From positions 20,027 through 84,026 of the forward strand of contig JACKNJ010000013.1 in NCBI GenBank assembly GCA_024234895.1: 64,000 bases of DNA, given 5' to 3'. Position 1 is the stretch's first letter. Every line of letters starts with the position of its first letter. Position numbers and translations under genes: made by a program. The stretch is from Gammaproteobacteria bacterium. Its GTDB lineage: Bacteria > Pseudomonadota > Gammaproteobacteria > JACKNK01. The notes under the pieces were generated by a model. It did no database searches and was not told the origin of the DNA. It saw only the letters and a program-made list of their open reading frames with translations. Shown piece by piece: positions 8,478 to 20,182 of this stretch.

Positions 8478-8948
8478 TCAGCGGTACTTCGCCGCGCTGA
8501 TGAATTTTTCGAAGGTCTCGCACCAGATCACGACGCTGTCGTAATCGGTGACGGTCACGTCGGTCGGCAGTGGCAGGATGAAGCCGTCGAAACTGCGAAC
8601 TGGCCCGATCTGGCGGGAATCCGCCTTGATCGCCATGAATCCTTCGGCCGTATCCACGAAGCGTGGCGCCAGATAGAGACGGTAGTCCGGGCCGGGCGCC
8701 AGTTCGCCCATCAGGCTGATCGCATCGGGACCGACGGCCACGTCGCCTTCGCCCCAATGCAGCAGATCGCTACCGGGCAGATCACGGCGAAAGCTGCCCC
8801 GGTATTGCGCTTGTTCGTGCATGGCGATCAGTTGCGCGTGCTCCGGCGCCGGTGGCGCGGTCAGGATGGGCAGCACGTAGACGCCGATGGAAATGCCCAG
8901 CACGAGCGCGCTGGCGTGGGTGATTAACAGCAGTATGCGTTTGACCAT
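8478..8948 (-). CDS. DM13-domain protein, membrane-anchored
   Basis: 156 aa. Residues ~5-30 form a signal anchor (ILLLITHASALVLGISIGVY). The rest matches the DM13 domain: a YRGSFRRDLPGSDLLHWGEG opening, a PDYRLYLAPRF strand, and the closing DSVVIWCETFEKFISAAKY with its conserved Cys near the C-terminus. DM13 is proposed to be a redox or electron-carrier domain using that cysteine; in bacteria its substrate is unknown. It converges on the HupE pair with only 10 bases between the stops. Confidence 0.75.
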   Translation of the reverse strand: MVKRILLLITHASALVLGISIGVYVLPILTAPPAPEHAQLIAMHEQAQYRGSFRRDLPGSDLLHWGEGDVAVGPDAISLMGELAPGPDYRLYLAPRFVDTAEGFMAIKADSRQIGPVRSFDGFILPLPTDVTVTDYDSVVIWCETFEKFISAAKYR

Positions 8949-9010
8949 GGGTAATCTTGTCGCGATGTGTTGAGTACAACTTAGCAGCCTGGAGTTTCGC
9001 AGGCCTTCCC

Positions 9011-9086
9011 GCGTGGGAGCGGCTTTAGCCGCGATCTGCCTTGGAGCGATCCGAATCGCCGATCGCGGCTGAAGCCGCCCCTACAA
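9011..9086. repeat. REP doublet (REPIN-like), copy 1
   Basis: Two inverted REP arms, a degenerate left arm with core GGAGCGGCTTTAGCCGCG and a right arm with core CGCGGCTGAAGCCGCCCC, are separated by about 25 bases. Each arm is itself palindromic and folds as a hairpin. Copies 2-4 lie at 18849, 34710 and 36211. This copy is the most mutated. It lies between the DM13 gene and mtgA. Confidence 0.85.
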
Positions 9087-9155
9087 TTCGGGGCACCCCC
9101 GCCCAGATAATCATCGGCTTCCCCCAACAGACCGGACAACCGCGCGCATTCTTCG

Positions 9156-9860
9156 ATGGCTGGCAATAAGGACCGCATTCGACCCGCGCTGCGCAAGGCG
9201 CGCCGCTACCTGCTCTGGCTGGGGTTGATGCTGGCCATTCTGAGCGTGCTGCCGGTGCTGTTTTTCCGGGTGTTCGATCCCGGCGCGTCGGCGGTGATGT
9301 GGCAGCGGTACTTTGCCGAGGGTCGCGCGCAAACGGCGGAGTGGGTGGATTACGAGCGCATCAGCCCGCACATGGCGCTCGCGGTGCTCGCGGGCGAGGA
9401 CCAGCGTTTTCCGGATCATTGGGGCTTCGATACCGGCGCGATCCAGCAGGCCGTGCTCGACCGGATCGACGGCAAGCCGCTGCGCGGCGCGAGCACGATC
9501 ACCCAGCAGGTCGCACGCAACCTGTTCCTGTGGCAGGGGCGCAGCTTCGTGCGCAAGGGGCTGGAGGCCTGGTACACGGCCTGGCTGGAACTGCTGTGGC
9601 CGAAGCGGCGCATCCTCGAGGTTTACCTGAACATCGCTGAAACAGGTCCCTCGACCTTCGGCGTCGCCGCCGCCGCGCGGCGTTACTTCGACGTGCCGCC
9701 GCACGCGCTGTCGCCCGCGCAGGCCGCACTGATCGCGGCGGCGCTACCCAACCCGCTCGTCTACCGTGTGGACGCCCCCAACGAGCGATTGCGCAAGCGC
9801 CGCGACTGGATCCTCGGGCAGATGCACAATCTCGGCTCCCGCTACCTGGATGCGTTATGA
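9156..9860 (+). CDS. mtgA: Monofunctional peptidoglycan transglycosylase
   Basis: 234 aa, the usual MtgA size. One N-terminal membrane helix (residues ~18-40) is followed by a GT51 domain with the catalytic Glu81 in EDQRFPDHWGFD, then GASTITQQVARNLFLW, RKGLEAWYTAWLEL and the ILEVYLNIAE motif. It polymerises lipid II into glycan strands on the outer face of the inner membrane. No transpeptidase domain follows. Its last codon overlaps the glycosyltransferase start (ATGA), implying translational coupling. Confidence 0.95.
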   Translation: MAGNKDRIRPALRKARRYLLWLGLMLAILSVLPVLFFRVFDPGASAVMWQRYFAEGRAQTAEWVDYERISPHMALAVLAGEDQRFPDHWGFDTGAIQQAVLDRIDGKPLRGASTITQQVARNLFLWQGRSFVRKGLEAWYTAWLELLWPKRRILEVYLNIAETGPSTFGVAAAARRYFDVPPHALSPAQAALIAAALPNPLVYRVDAPNERLRKRRDWILGQMHNLGSRYLDAL

Positions 9861-11062
9861 AGGTTCTCTACGTCACCCACCGCATGCCCTATCCGCCGAT
9901 CGACGGCGCGCGCGTGCGGGCCTTCAACTGCATCGATCATCTGCATCGGCAGGGGCATCAGGTCACGGTCGCGGTGCCGGCGCGGGACGACGCGGAGATG
10001 CAGGCCGTGCCGGGCCTGCTGGAGCACTGCAACAAGGTGCTGATCGAGCGCGTGCATGCGCCGCTGCAGAACCTGCGCATGGTCGCCTGCCTGGCCGGAA
10101 CGCGGCCATCGAGCATGGGGTATTTCCATTCCGGCGCGCTGGCGCGGCGCATCCGCGACGCGGTGCGCGGCGAACAGTTCGACCTGATCTGCGTGCATTC
10201 CTCGTCGGTCGCCACCTACGTCGAAGATGTCGACGACGTGCCCAAGCTGCTCGATTTCGTCGACATGGATTCGCAGAAGTGGCTCGACTACTCCGGCTTC
10301 AAGCCGTTCCCGCTGTCGCTCGGTTACCGGCTGGAAGGCAGCAAGCTGCAACGCGCGGAGAAGCGGCTGGCCGGGCGCTTCGACCTCAGCACCGTGGTCA
10401 CGCCAGGTGAACTGGATTCATTGCGCCAGATCGCCCCGGACGCGGACAGCGACTGGTATCCGAACGGCGTCGACATCGACGCCTGCCAGCCGGACACGAG
10501 CAAGGCGGAACCCTTCAGCCTGGTGTTCGTCGGGCGCATGGATTACTTCCCCAACGAGGATGCCGTGGTCTGGTTCTGCGATGCGGTGATGCCCTCCCTG
10601 CGTGAGCGTTACCCCGAAACCCGCCTGTACATCGTCGGCACCGACCCGACCCCGGCCGTGCAACGCCTCGCCGAACGCCCCGGCGTCACCGTGACCGGTC
10701 GCGTGCCGGAGGTGCAGTCCTGGGTACGCCGCGCGACGGTGAGCATCGCACCGCTCAAACTCGCGCGCGGCATGCAGAACAAGATCCTCGAAGCCATGGC
10801 GCTGGAAGTGCCGGTGGTCGCCAGCCCCAAACCGGCGCGCGGCGTCGACGCCGTGGTCGGCGAACACCTGCTGGCTGCCGACACGGCAGAAGAGTGGGTG
10901 GCCGCGATCTCCGGCCTGTTCGACGATCCGGAAGCCCGCGCCAGACTGGCACGTGCCGGACGGGAGCGTGTGCGCGCCCGCCACCGCTGGGACACGATCT
11001 TGCGGGAGCGATTCGAGCCGGCCATCGCGCGGTGCTTGAAGAATCATGAGGAGCGCGGGTAG
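9857..11062 (+). CDS. Group 1 (GT4) glycosyltransferase, TIGR03087-like
   Basis: 401 aa with a two-domain GT-B fold. The N-terminus MKVLYVTHRMPYPPIDGARV and the DFVDMDSQKW segment resemble the sugar transferases associated with exosortase/EPS clusters (TIGR03087). The C-terminal nucleotide-sugar site has VGRMDYFPNEDAV, VTGRVPEVQSWV and APLKLARGMQNKILEAMA. It probably adds a sugar to a lipid-linked or exported glycan in the cytoplasm. No exosortase gene is in view; it is co-translated with mtgA. The donor and acceptor are unknown. Confidence 0.82.
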   Translation: MKVLYVTHRMPYPPIDGARVRAFNCIDHLHRQGHQVTVAVPARDDAEMQAVPGLLEHCNKVLIERVHAPLQNLRMVACLAGTRPSSMGYFHSGALARRIRDAVRGEQFDLICVHSSSVATYVEDVDDVPKLLDFVDMDSQKWLDYSGFKPFPLSLGYRLEGSKLQRAEKRLAGRFDLSTVVTPGELDSLRQIAPDADSDWYPNGVDIDACQPDTSKAEPFSLVFVGRMDYFPNEDAVVWFCDAVMPSLRERYPETRLYIVGTDPTPAVQRLAERPGVTVTGRVPEVQSWVRRATVSIAPLKLARGMQNKILEAMALEVPVVASPKPARGVDAVVGEHLLAADTAEEWVAAISGLFDDPEARARLARAGRERVRARHRWDTILRERFEPAIARCLKNHEERG

Positions 11063-11493
11063 CGATATCCGCGGCAGGGATGCGGGTGTGGGGCGCCGGC
11101 ATATCAAACTTGACGAGATCGCGGATGCCGCAAGGGCGGATGAAGTCCTATTTCCGCCGCCCGTCATGGGCAATACGGCCACCGCCCGCGCCATCGCCAC
11201 GCGATGGGCAGCGTATCGACGGTGTGGGTGAATCTGCGCAACGGCGTCCGCGACGCACGCCGGGTACATGAGGAATTCCACGCGGCGGAGCGCAGCGCGC
11301 TCGGGGTGTCGCCACCGAGGTGCTGGTGTCCGCAACTCAGGTGCTTCCGGCTGGTGCTGCCGGCAACCGCAATCGGTGTCGCGTTCGGACGCCCAGGAAT
11401 TGTGCGGGAATGAGCGCGTCGGACACGGGAGCCCTGGCTGTCGCACTGCACTAGTATCGGACGGCATGTATCTCAGATCAGGGTGATCGGCTG
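11063..11493. other. 431-base gap without a convincing gene
   Basis: Short open frames occur on both strands (for example plus-strand 11046-11231 and 11204-11413) but none has a ribosome site, a family motif or a plausible length, and they stop in different frames. The composition is like neighbouring coding DNA, which would fit a decayed gene, but I cannot identify one. A promoter for the following unknown gene probably lies in the last 60 bases. Confidence 0.4.
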
Positions 11494-12426
11494 ATGATCC
11501 GCGCGTATTCCCAACGCTTGCTGCCGCCGTATTCCGGTGTCGTCCAGATTGTCGATGCCGACAGTGCGCGGGCGCAGAGTTTCGATGGGGTGAACTGGGA
11601 GATTCACTACCTGTCCGGCGCGGATCGCGCACGCGGTGGGCGGAACCGGGACCCCGGTTTTGCGCTCGATCGCGGTTATTACAATGTCGCCAGTCTCCGC
11701 AACGGGGTGCTCAAGACGTTCATCCTGCCAGCCTTTCTGAATCCGGCGGAGGTGGGGGAGTGCATCGCCGAGCTTGTCGAGTTTCTGGCCTCCGCCAAGG
11801 TGCCGTTCCCGGCTGCCGATCTGTTCGAATTCTGGTTGCTGGACGGGGCGGACGGCAGCCCGCTGGCCTTGATGTTCGCCTGTTGCGCGGAGTCGCAGAT
11901 GGCGAATTTCCCGCCGCACACGGAATGGACGGCCATGCCGCATTCCAAGATGAAGATCGCCAACACCGAGGGCGAGGACGCACGCGGCGAGCCGCCGGTG
12001 AATCATCGCTTTCAGCGCGCGGTCGCGCGCCGCGCCGGTGGCCGACCGCGCGGGGCGTGGTTCCGGCGTGAGTCCGGCGATGCGCAATCCTTTCCGGAGC
12101 TGCTGTTCCGCGAGGATTGGAGCGATCCCGCCGATCACGACCTGTGTCAGCGCTACCTGACCCGCAAGGCACCGCGTCTGCTGATGCTGCACGGGCTTTC
12201 CACGGAAGGTCGGGATCGCCTGGAGGAGGCCGCCAAGGCATACGTGTTCGAGGTCGACGACTATTTCCCGCTCTATCCGGCGGTGGTCGATCCGACCCGC
12301 ATGACGGCCATCCGCGTGGAGGCGCGTCTGCGCCGCAATGCGCCGATGGACACGACCCCGACCCGCAAGCCGGAGCGGGAAGGGTCGGCCCCGCTGAGCA
12401 AGGATCAGCGCATCTTCGAGACCTGA
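11494..12426 (+). CDS. Protein of unknown function, 310 aa
   Basis: The soluble 310-aa product has no signal peptide or membrane helix. It opens with SQRLLPPYSGVVQIVDAD and has a central tryptophan/acidic-rich region, then an Arg-rich patch (VARRAGGRPRGAWFRRE) around residues 170-190. The C-terminal tail (last ~35 residues) is charged and likely disordered. I see no enzyme motif and do not recognise the family. The frame is long and codon use matches its neighbours, so it is a real gene. It stands alone, 172 bases ahead of the diguanylate cyclase. Confidence 0.7.
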   Translation: MIRAYSQRLLPPYSGVVQIVDADSARAQSFDGVNWEIHYLSGADRARGGRNRDPGFALDRGYYNVASLRNGVLKTFILPAFLNPAEVGECIAELVEFLASAKVPFPAADLFEFWLLDGADGSPLALMFACCAESQMANFPPHTEWTAMPHSKMKIANTEGEDARGEPPVNHRFQRAVARRAGGRPRGAWFRRESGDAQSFPELLFREDWSDPADHDLCQRYLTRKAPRLLMLHGLSTEGRDRLEEAAKAYVFEVDDYFPLYPAVVDPTRMTAIRVEARLRRNAPMDTTPTRKPEREGSAPLSKDQRIFET

Positions 12427-12598
12427 GACGGTATCCCGCGATTCGGGCTTGTGCCTCAATGGGGTCGGCCGATATTGACCGGTGACGCCCACGCTTGTTC
12501 CGGCCTTCGCCGGGTATGTGCAAAACTTCGCGGGTTGAACGATATCCATCGGGGCCGCCATCTCGCGTTGACGATCGGCACGCCTTGATCCACACACC

Positions 12599-14665
12599 GT
12601 GTCTGGCGACGAAGTACAAGTGATCGAGTCATCAAACGCGCGGCGTGGGAAGGTGCGGGATGTGCCGCTGCTGCCATGGATATGGCGTTCCTATCTGCGT
12701 ACCGCGCTGGTTCCCCTGCTCCTCATCGAACTCGTACTGGTGGCGGCCTATCTGCTCACCAACGATGCGGTGCGCGAGAAGAACGTCGAGGCCTTGCGGG
12801 CGGTCGCGACCGAGCGGATGTCCGCGGAGGTGGCGCTGCGCGCGGAGATCATCGGCACCCAGCTGGACGGCGTCGCGCACGCGACCGATCTGTTCCGCTG
12901 GCGGTTGGAGCAGGTGTTGCTCGACGACGCGCCGGTGCCCGAGGGGCGGCTCGGCAATCTCGCCAGATCGGCTGGCGGTGCCCACTACACGAGCCATGAC
13001 GACGGTCGCTTCGCGGCGATCTACAGCGCGATCACCGAGGTCGGCGCTGCCGAGCGCGCCAAGCTCGCGCGGCTTTATGACGTCGATCCGTTCATGCGCA
13101 AGATCCTCGCCAGCCATGAGGATGTGGTGCAGGTCTATTTCAACAGTTTCGATTCGCTGAACATCATCCGACCGTACTTCGATGTGTTGGCCCAGTACGA
13201 CGAACACATCGATATACCCACATACAACTTCTATTACCTCGCCGACGCCGAACACAACCCGGAGCGCGGCATGGTCTGGACGGATATGTACGTCGATCCC
13301 GCCGGCCAGGGCTGGATGAGTTCCAGCATCGCGCCCGTTTATCGTCGGGATTTCCTGGAGGGGGTGGTCGGCCTCGATGTGACCGTGAAGAACACGGTGC
13401 AGCGCATCGAGGCGCTACAGGTGCCCTGGCAGGGTTACGCGCTGCTACTGGATGGCAACGGCACCATCATGGCAATGCCGCCCGCCGCCGAGCGGGATTG
13501 GGGCCTGAGCGAGCTGACCGATTACCACTACGCGGAGGCGGTGAAGAGTGACACCTTCAAGCCGGACGCCTTCAACATCGTCAAACGCGAGGACAGCGGT
13601 GTCTGGGGGCGCGAGGTCATGCAGCAGATGCAAGGTCACCGCGTCGTGCATTTCGGTGACGCCCGGATGATCGCTTGGAGCACGATTCCGCAGACCGGCT
13701 GGAAGCTGCTGATGGTGGTGCCGGAGGCGGGCATCTACGAGGAGGCGGACGCCTTGCGGGATCAGATCCGCGATCTCGGCTTGCTGATGCTGGCGGCGCT
13801 GGTGGTGTTCTACCTGTTCTTCTTCGCATTCCTGTTCTACCGCTCACGGCGCATGGTGCGGCAGCTCGCGGAACCGTTGCTGGACATCTCGCGCATGGTC
13901 GGCGCGATCGCCAAGGGGCAGTTCGAGCATCGGCCCGCCAGGATCGGTCTGTACGAGATCGATGCGGCAGCGTCTAACGTCGCGGGGCTCGGTCAGGAAC
14001 TCGGTGAGCAGCTGGCGAAACGGGAGAGCGCGGAGCGCGCGCTGGCCGAGGTCAACGCGACCTTGGAGGAGCGTATCGAACAACGCACCCAGGCTCTCGA
14101 GGCGGAGGTGAGGCATAGCCGCGAACTCGAGGGCGAATTGCGGCGCATGGCTGAATACGACCCGCTCACCGGCCTGCCAAACCGCCGTCTGTTCGAGGAC
14201 CGCCTGCAGCAGGCGGCGGCGCGCACGATGCGTACAGGTAACCCGATAGCGGTGCTGTTCATTGACCTGGACAAGTTCAAGCCGGTGAACGACCGCTGGG
14301 GGCATGAATCCGGGGATGAATTGCTTGCCGCCGTCGCCGGACGTCTGCGGGAGTGCGTGCGCGCGGCAGATACCGTGGCACGGTTCGGCGGTGACGAGTT
14401 CTGCGCGCTGCTGGTGGATGTCGGCGATCGCGACGCCATCGAGCGGGTCGCCCGCAAGATGCTGAGCCGGGTCGCTGCGCCGTTCGACCTGGAGAAGGGT
14501 GAGGTGCGCATTTCCGCGAGTATCGGCGCGGCCATCTATCCCCAGGGCGAGCGACGTTGGGAAGATTTGCTGCACACGGCGGATTCCGCGATGTACGAGG
14601 CGAAACGCGCGGATAGGGACGGTTTCGCCTGGGCGATGGAACCAGCCCTGTCGGACGGGGGCTGA
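12599..14665 (+). CDS. Double-Cache sensor diguanylate cyclase
   Basis: 688 aa from a GTG start; a second GTG at 12620 is also possible. The order is TM1 (residues ~33-54), a ~340-residue periplasmic double-Cache-like sensor, TM2 (~395-416, LMLAALVVFYLFFFAFLFY), a HAMP-like linker (PLLDISRMVGAIAKGQFEHR), a coiled coil (~460-510), then a GGDEF domain with an intact GGDEF active site at 597-601 and the allosteric I-site RAAD at 588-591. It should make cyclic di-GMP in response to a periplasmic ligand and be product-inhibited. No EAL domain is present. It lies 166 bases upstream of gyrA. Confidence 0.92.
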   Translation: MSGDEVQVIESSNARRGKVRDVPLLPWIWRSYLRTALVPLLLIELVLVAAYLLTNDAVREKNVEALRAVATERMSAEVALRAEIIGTQLDGVAHATDLFRWRLEQVLLDDAPVPEGRLGNLARSAGGAHYTSHDDGRFAAIYSAITEVGAAERAKLARLYDVDPFMRKILASHEDVVQVYFNSFDSLNIIRPYFDVLAQYDEHIDIPTYNFYYLADAEHNPERGMVWTDMYVDPAGQGWMSSSIAPVYRRDFLEGVVGLDVTVKNTVQRIEALQVPWQGYALLLDGNGTIMAMPPAAERDWGLSELTDYHYAEAVKSDTFKPDAFNIVKREDSGVWGREVMQQMQGHRVVHFGDARMIAWSTIPQTGWKLLMVVPEAGIYEEADALRDQIRDLGLLMLAALVVFYLFFFAFLFYRSRRMVRQLAEPLLDISRMVGAIAKGQFEHRPARIGLYEIDAAASNVAGLGQELGEQLAKRESAERALAEVNATLEERIEQRTQALEAEVRHSRELEGELRRMAEYDPLTGLPNRRLFEDRLQQAAARTMRTGNPIAVLFIDLDKFKPVNDRWGHESGDELLAAVAGRLRECVRAADTVARFGGDEFCALLVDVGDRDAIERVARKMLSRVAAPFDLEKGEVRISASIGAAIYPQGERRWEDLLHTADSAMYEAKRADRDGFAWAMEPALSDGG

Positions 14666-14718
14666 TCGATCGCCGCGCCTTTGCTGACAAGGGTTTGCGG
14701 GCGGTCACGGCGGTTTTG

Positions 14719-14735
14719 GTGTGGTAGACTCGCGC
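14719..14735 (+). promoter_or_regulatory. Candidate extended -10 promoter of gyrA
   Basis: A TGG-TAGACT extended -10 motif (TAGACT at 14725-14730) is followed by a GC-rich CGCGCG discriminator about 95 bases before the gyrA ATG. No good -35 is visible. The same TAGA(A/C)TCGCGC pattern precedes other genes here (38835, 51011). Confidence 0.45.
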
Positions 14736-14831
14736 GCTTAGTCAAAGCGGTCGCCTGATTCCAATACAAAGGCCGCGAAGACGGGCGGAGCGCATGTTCC
14801 GGCCCGCGCCAGAGCCGAGGACGCAGCACCC

Positions 14832-17525
<2,694 letters not shown>

Positions 17526-17647
17526 CTCTGCGCGCCAATCGCATCTGCCAGACAAGACGAGCCGCAGCGATGATCGTCGAATGGACCGGCGGGAGTGCGC
17601 GCATCGCTTCGCGCCCGCATTGCCAACCCGATCATCGGTGGGGTTTG

Positions 17648-17660
17648 CTGGCATAATCTG
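17648..17660 (+). promoter_or_regulatory. Candidate extended -10 promoter of serC
   Basis: TG at 17649-17650 followed by G and CATAAT at 17652-17657 makes an extended -10. Transcription would begin near 17665, so the terminator-like hairpin at 17673-17703 would lie inside the serC leader. Confidence 0.45.
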
Positions 17661-17672
17661 CGGCTTTTCAAC

Positions 17673-17703
17673 GCCCTGACGTCTCCGACGTTGGGGCTTT
17701 TTC
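17673..17703 (+). terminator. Terminator-like hairpin in the gyrA-serC gap
   Basis: GCCCTGACGTC and GACGTTGGGGC pair over 11 positions (two G-U) around a TCC loop, directly followed by TTTTT. It can end gyrA transcription. Because it sits only 26 bases before the serC ATG and after a likely promoter, it may instead act as an attenuator. Confidence 0.7.
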
Positions 17704-17728
17704 ATCCGATCTTTCACGGAGTTTCTGC

Positions 17729-18811
17729 ATGAACCGCGTCTACAACTTCAGCGCCGGCCCGGCGATGCTGCCGGAATCTGTCCTGGAACAGGCCCAAGCC
17801 GAGATGCTGGACTGGAACGGTTCCGGGATGTCGGTGATGGAGATGAGCCATCGCGGCAAGGAGTACATGTCGATCGCGGCGGCGGCGGAGGCCGATCTGC
17901 GCGAGCTGCTGGGTGTGCCCGACAACTACAAGGTGCTGTTCCTGCAGGGCGGCGCCAGCAGCCAGTTCGCGGCGATTCCGATGAACCTGCTGCGCTCGAA
18001 GACCACCGCCGACTACATCAACACCGGCGCCTGGTCAAAGAAGGCGATCGAGGAGGCCGGCCGTTACTGCGAGGTGCGTGTCGCGGGCAGTTCCAAGGCC
18101 AGCAACTTCACCACGGTGCCGGCGCAGGGCGAACTGACCCTGAACGCGAATGCCGCCTACCTGCACTACACCCCGAACGAGACCATCGGCGGCGTCGAAT
18201 TCCCGTACATCCCGGAGACCGGCGACGTGCCGTTGGTCGCCGACATGTCCTCGACCATCCTGTCGCGCCCGATCGATGTCAGCCGCTACGGCCTGATCTA
18301 CGCCGGTGCGCAGAAGAACATCGGCCCGGCCGGCCTGACCATCGTCATCGTCCGTGACGACCTGATCGGCGAGACCCTGTGCGACACCCCGACCATGTTC
18401 GATTACAAGGTCGCCGCCGAGAACGAGTCCATGTACAACACCCCGCCGACCTATTCCTGGTACCTGGCCGGTCTGGTGTTCAAGTGGCTCAAGAGCCTCG
18501 GCGGTCTGGCCGGCATGGCCGAGATCAATCAGCGCAAGGCCGGCAAGCTGTACGCCGCGATTGACGGTTCGGACTTCTACTCGAACCCGGTCGACGTGGC
18601 CTGCCGTTCGTGGATGAACGTGCCGTTCATTCTCGCCAACGCCGAACTCGACAAGACCTTCCTGAGCGAGGCCAAGGCGGTCGGCCTGACCACGCTGGCC
18701 GGTCACCGCTCGGTCGGCGGCATGCGCGCGTCGATCTACAACGCGATGCCGGAGGCGGGTGTCGACACCCTGGTCGACTTCATGGCCGACTTCGAAAAGC
18801 GCCACGGCTGA
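17729..18811 (+). CDS. serC: Phosphoserine aminotransferase
   Basis: 360 aa, the standard SerC length. It starts MNRVYNFSAGPAMLPE, has GWNGSGMSVMEMSHR-like substrate residues (WNGSGMSVMEMSHRGKEY), an FLQGGASSQFA phosphate-binding segment and the PLP lysine in YAGAQKNIGPAGL. It converts 3-phosphohydroxypyruvate to phosphoserine, step 2 of serine synthesis; it also acts in PLP synthesis in many gammaproteobacteria. AGTTTCTGC precedes the ATG. serA, the step-1 gene, follows 174 bases later across a repeat island. Confidence 0.96.
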   Translation: MNRVYNFSAGPAMLPESVLEQAQAEMLDWNGSGMSVMEMSHRGKEYMSIAAAAEADLRELLGVPDNYKVLFLQGGASSQFAAIPMNLLRSKTTADYINTGAWSKKAIEEAGRYCEVRVAGSSKASNFTTVPAQGELTLNANAAYLHYTPNETIGGVEFPYIPETGDVPLVADMSSTILSRPIDVSRYGLIYAGAQKNIGPAGLTIVIVRDDLIGETLCDTPTMFDYKVAAENESMYNTPPTYSWYLAGLVFKWLKSLGGLAGMAEINQRKAGKLYAAIDGSDFYSNPVDVACRSWMNVPFILANAELDKTFLSEAKAVGLTTLAGHRSVGGMRASIYNAMPEAGVDTLVDFMADFEKRHG

Positions 18812-18814
18812 TTG

Positions 18815-18967
18815 TTCGCCGCAAAGGCGCGAAGACGCAGAGAATTTCTGTAGGAGCGGCTTCAGCCGCGATCCGCGCCTGAGTATTTTGACGATGCCGA
18901 TCGCGGCTGAAGCCGCTCCTACATCGATACACCGAGCCCTTGGCGTCTTGGCGTCTTTGCGGCAAAC
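18815..18967. repeat. Nested inverted repeat island between serC and serA
   Basis: An outer inverted repeat has a left arm at 18815-18845 (core CGCAAAGGCGCGAAGACGCA) and a right arm at 18938-18967 (core GGCGTCTTTGCGGC). It encloses REP doublet copy 2. A related outer-type repeat without a REP core lies at 24038-24171. Confidence 0.75.
18849..18923. repeat. REP doublet (REPIN-like), copy 2
   Basis: Left arm TGTAGGAGCGGCTTCAGCCG and its exact inverted copy CGGCTGAAGCCGCTCCTACA flank about 25 bases. Arms are 25 bp with perfect inverted identity (to GCGATC), and each arm contains its own GGCT/AGCC palindrome. It is inserted in the serC-serA gap. Confidence 0.9.
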
Positions 18968-18985
18968 ACGACATTGGGAACCACG

Positions 18986-20149
18986 ATGTTCAAGATTCTG
19001 ACGCTCAACAACATTTCCTCCGTCGGCCTGAACCGCCTGCCGCGCGAGAACTACGAGATCGCCTCCGAGTTCAGCAGCCCGGACGCGATCCTGGTGCGCT
19101 CCGCGAAGATGCACGACATGGAGCTGCCGGCCTCGGTGAAGGCCATCGGCCGCGCCGGCGCGGGTACCAACAACATCCCGGTCGCGAAGATGAGCGAGCG
19201 CGGCGTGTGCGTGTTCAACGCCCCCGGCGCCAACGCCAACGCGGTCAAGGAACTGGTCCTGGCCGGCATGCTGATGGCGGCGCGCAATATCCCGCAGGCC
19301 TGGGACTTCGCCCGCAATCTGGAAGGCACCGATCCGGAGATCGGCAAGGCGGTCGAGGCCGGCAAGAAAAACTACGTCGGCACCGAGCTGCCGGGCCGTA
19401 CCCTCGGCGTCATCGGCCTGGGCGCGATCGGCGTGCTGGTCGCCAACGCGGCGCGGGCGCTGGGCATGAAGGTCATCGGTTACGACCCGACCATCACCGT
19501 GCAGGCGGCGTGGAAGATCTCCTCCGAGGTCGAGAAGGCCGCCAGCATCGACGACCTGCTCAGCAAGGTCGATTACGTGACCTTCCACGTGCCGCTGACC
19601 GACGCCACCCGCGGCATCATCAACGCCGAGCGCCTGAAGATCATGAAGGACGGCGTGGTGATCCTGAACTTCGCCCGGGACGGCGTGGTCGACGACGCGG
19701 CGGTCTGCGCGGTGCTCAATACCCCGAAGATCGGCGCCTACGTCTGCGACTTCCCGACCAACTGCCTGAAGAATCACCCCAAGGCGATCACCCTGCCGCA
19801 CCTCGGCGCGTCGACCCTGGAGGCCGAGGAGAACTGCGCGGTCATGGTCGCGGATCAGGTCCGCGAATACCTGGAGCACGGCAACATCACCAACTCGGTC
19901 AACTTCCCGAGCGTGAACATGCCGCGCGCCAGCGAGCATCGCCTGGCGGTGGTCAATGCTAACGTCCCGGACATGGTCGGCCAGATCACCCACCACCTCG
20001 CCAAGGCCGGTCTGAACATCCAGCACATGGTCAATGAATCGCGCGGCGATCTCGCCTACACCCTGGTCGATGTCTCCGCGCCGGTCTGCGACGCGACCCG
20101 CGACGCGATCGCCGCCGTCAAGGGTGTGTTGTCCGTGCGGGTGTTGTAA
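18986..20149 (+). CDS. serA: D-3-phosphoglycerate dehydrogenase
   Basis: 387 aa. A D-2-hydroxyacid dehydrogenase fold carries the NAD site TLGVIGLGAIGVLVANAA, the FARDGVVDD segment with a catalytic Arg, and the HLGASTLEAEENCAV motif of SerA. A C-terminal ACT domain (ANVPDMVGQITHHLAKAG) gives serine feedback control. It oxidises 3-phosphoglycerate in the first step of serine synthesis. The ATG at 18986 follows GGGAACC; an upstream in-frame TTG at 18974 is less likely. It is the shorter SerA type with one ACT domain. Confidence 0.95.
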   Translation: MFKILTLNNISSVGLNRLPRENYEIASEFSSPDAILVRSAKMHDMELPASVKAIGRAGAGTNNIPVAKMSERGVCVFNAPGANANAVKELVLAGMLMAARNIPQAWDFARNLEGTDPEIGKAVEAGKKNYVGTELPGRTLGVIGLGAIGVLVANAARALGMKVIGYDPTITVQAAWKISSEVEKAASIDDLLSKVDYVTFHVPLTDATRGIINAERLKIMKDGVVILNFARDGVVDDAAVCAVLNTPKIGAYVCDFPTNCLKNHPKAITLPHLGASTLEAEENCAVMVADQVREYLEHGNITNSVNFPSVNMPRASEHRLAVVNANVPDMVGQITHHLAKAGLNIQHMVNESRGDLAYTLVDVSAPVCDATRDAIAAVKGVLSVRVL

Positions 20150-20182
20150 CTTTTTGGCGTGCCCATCTGCCCAATCCGTCAA

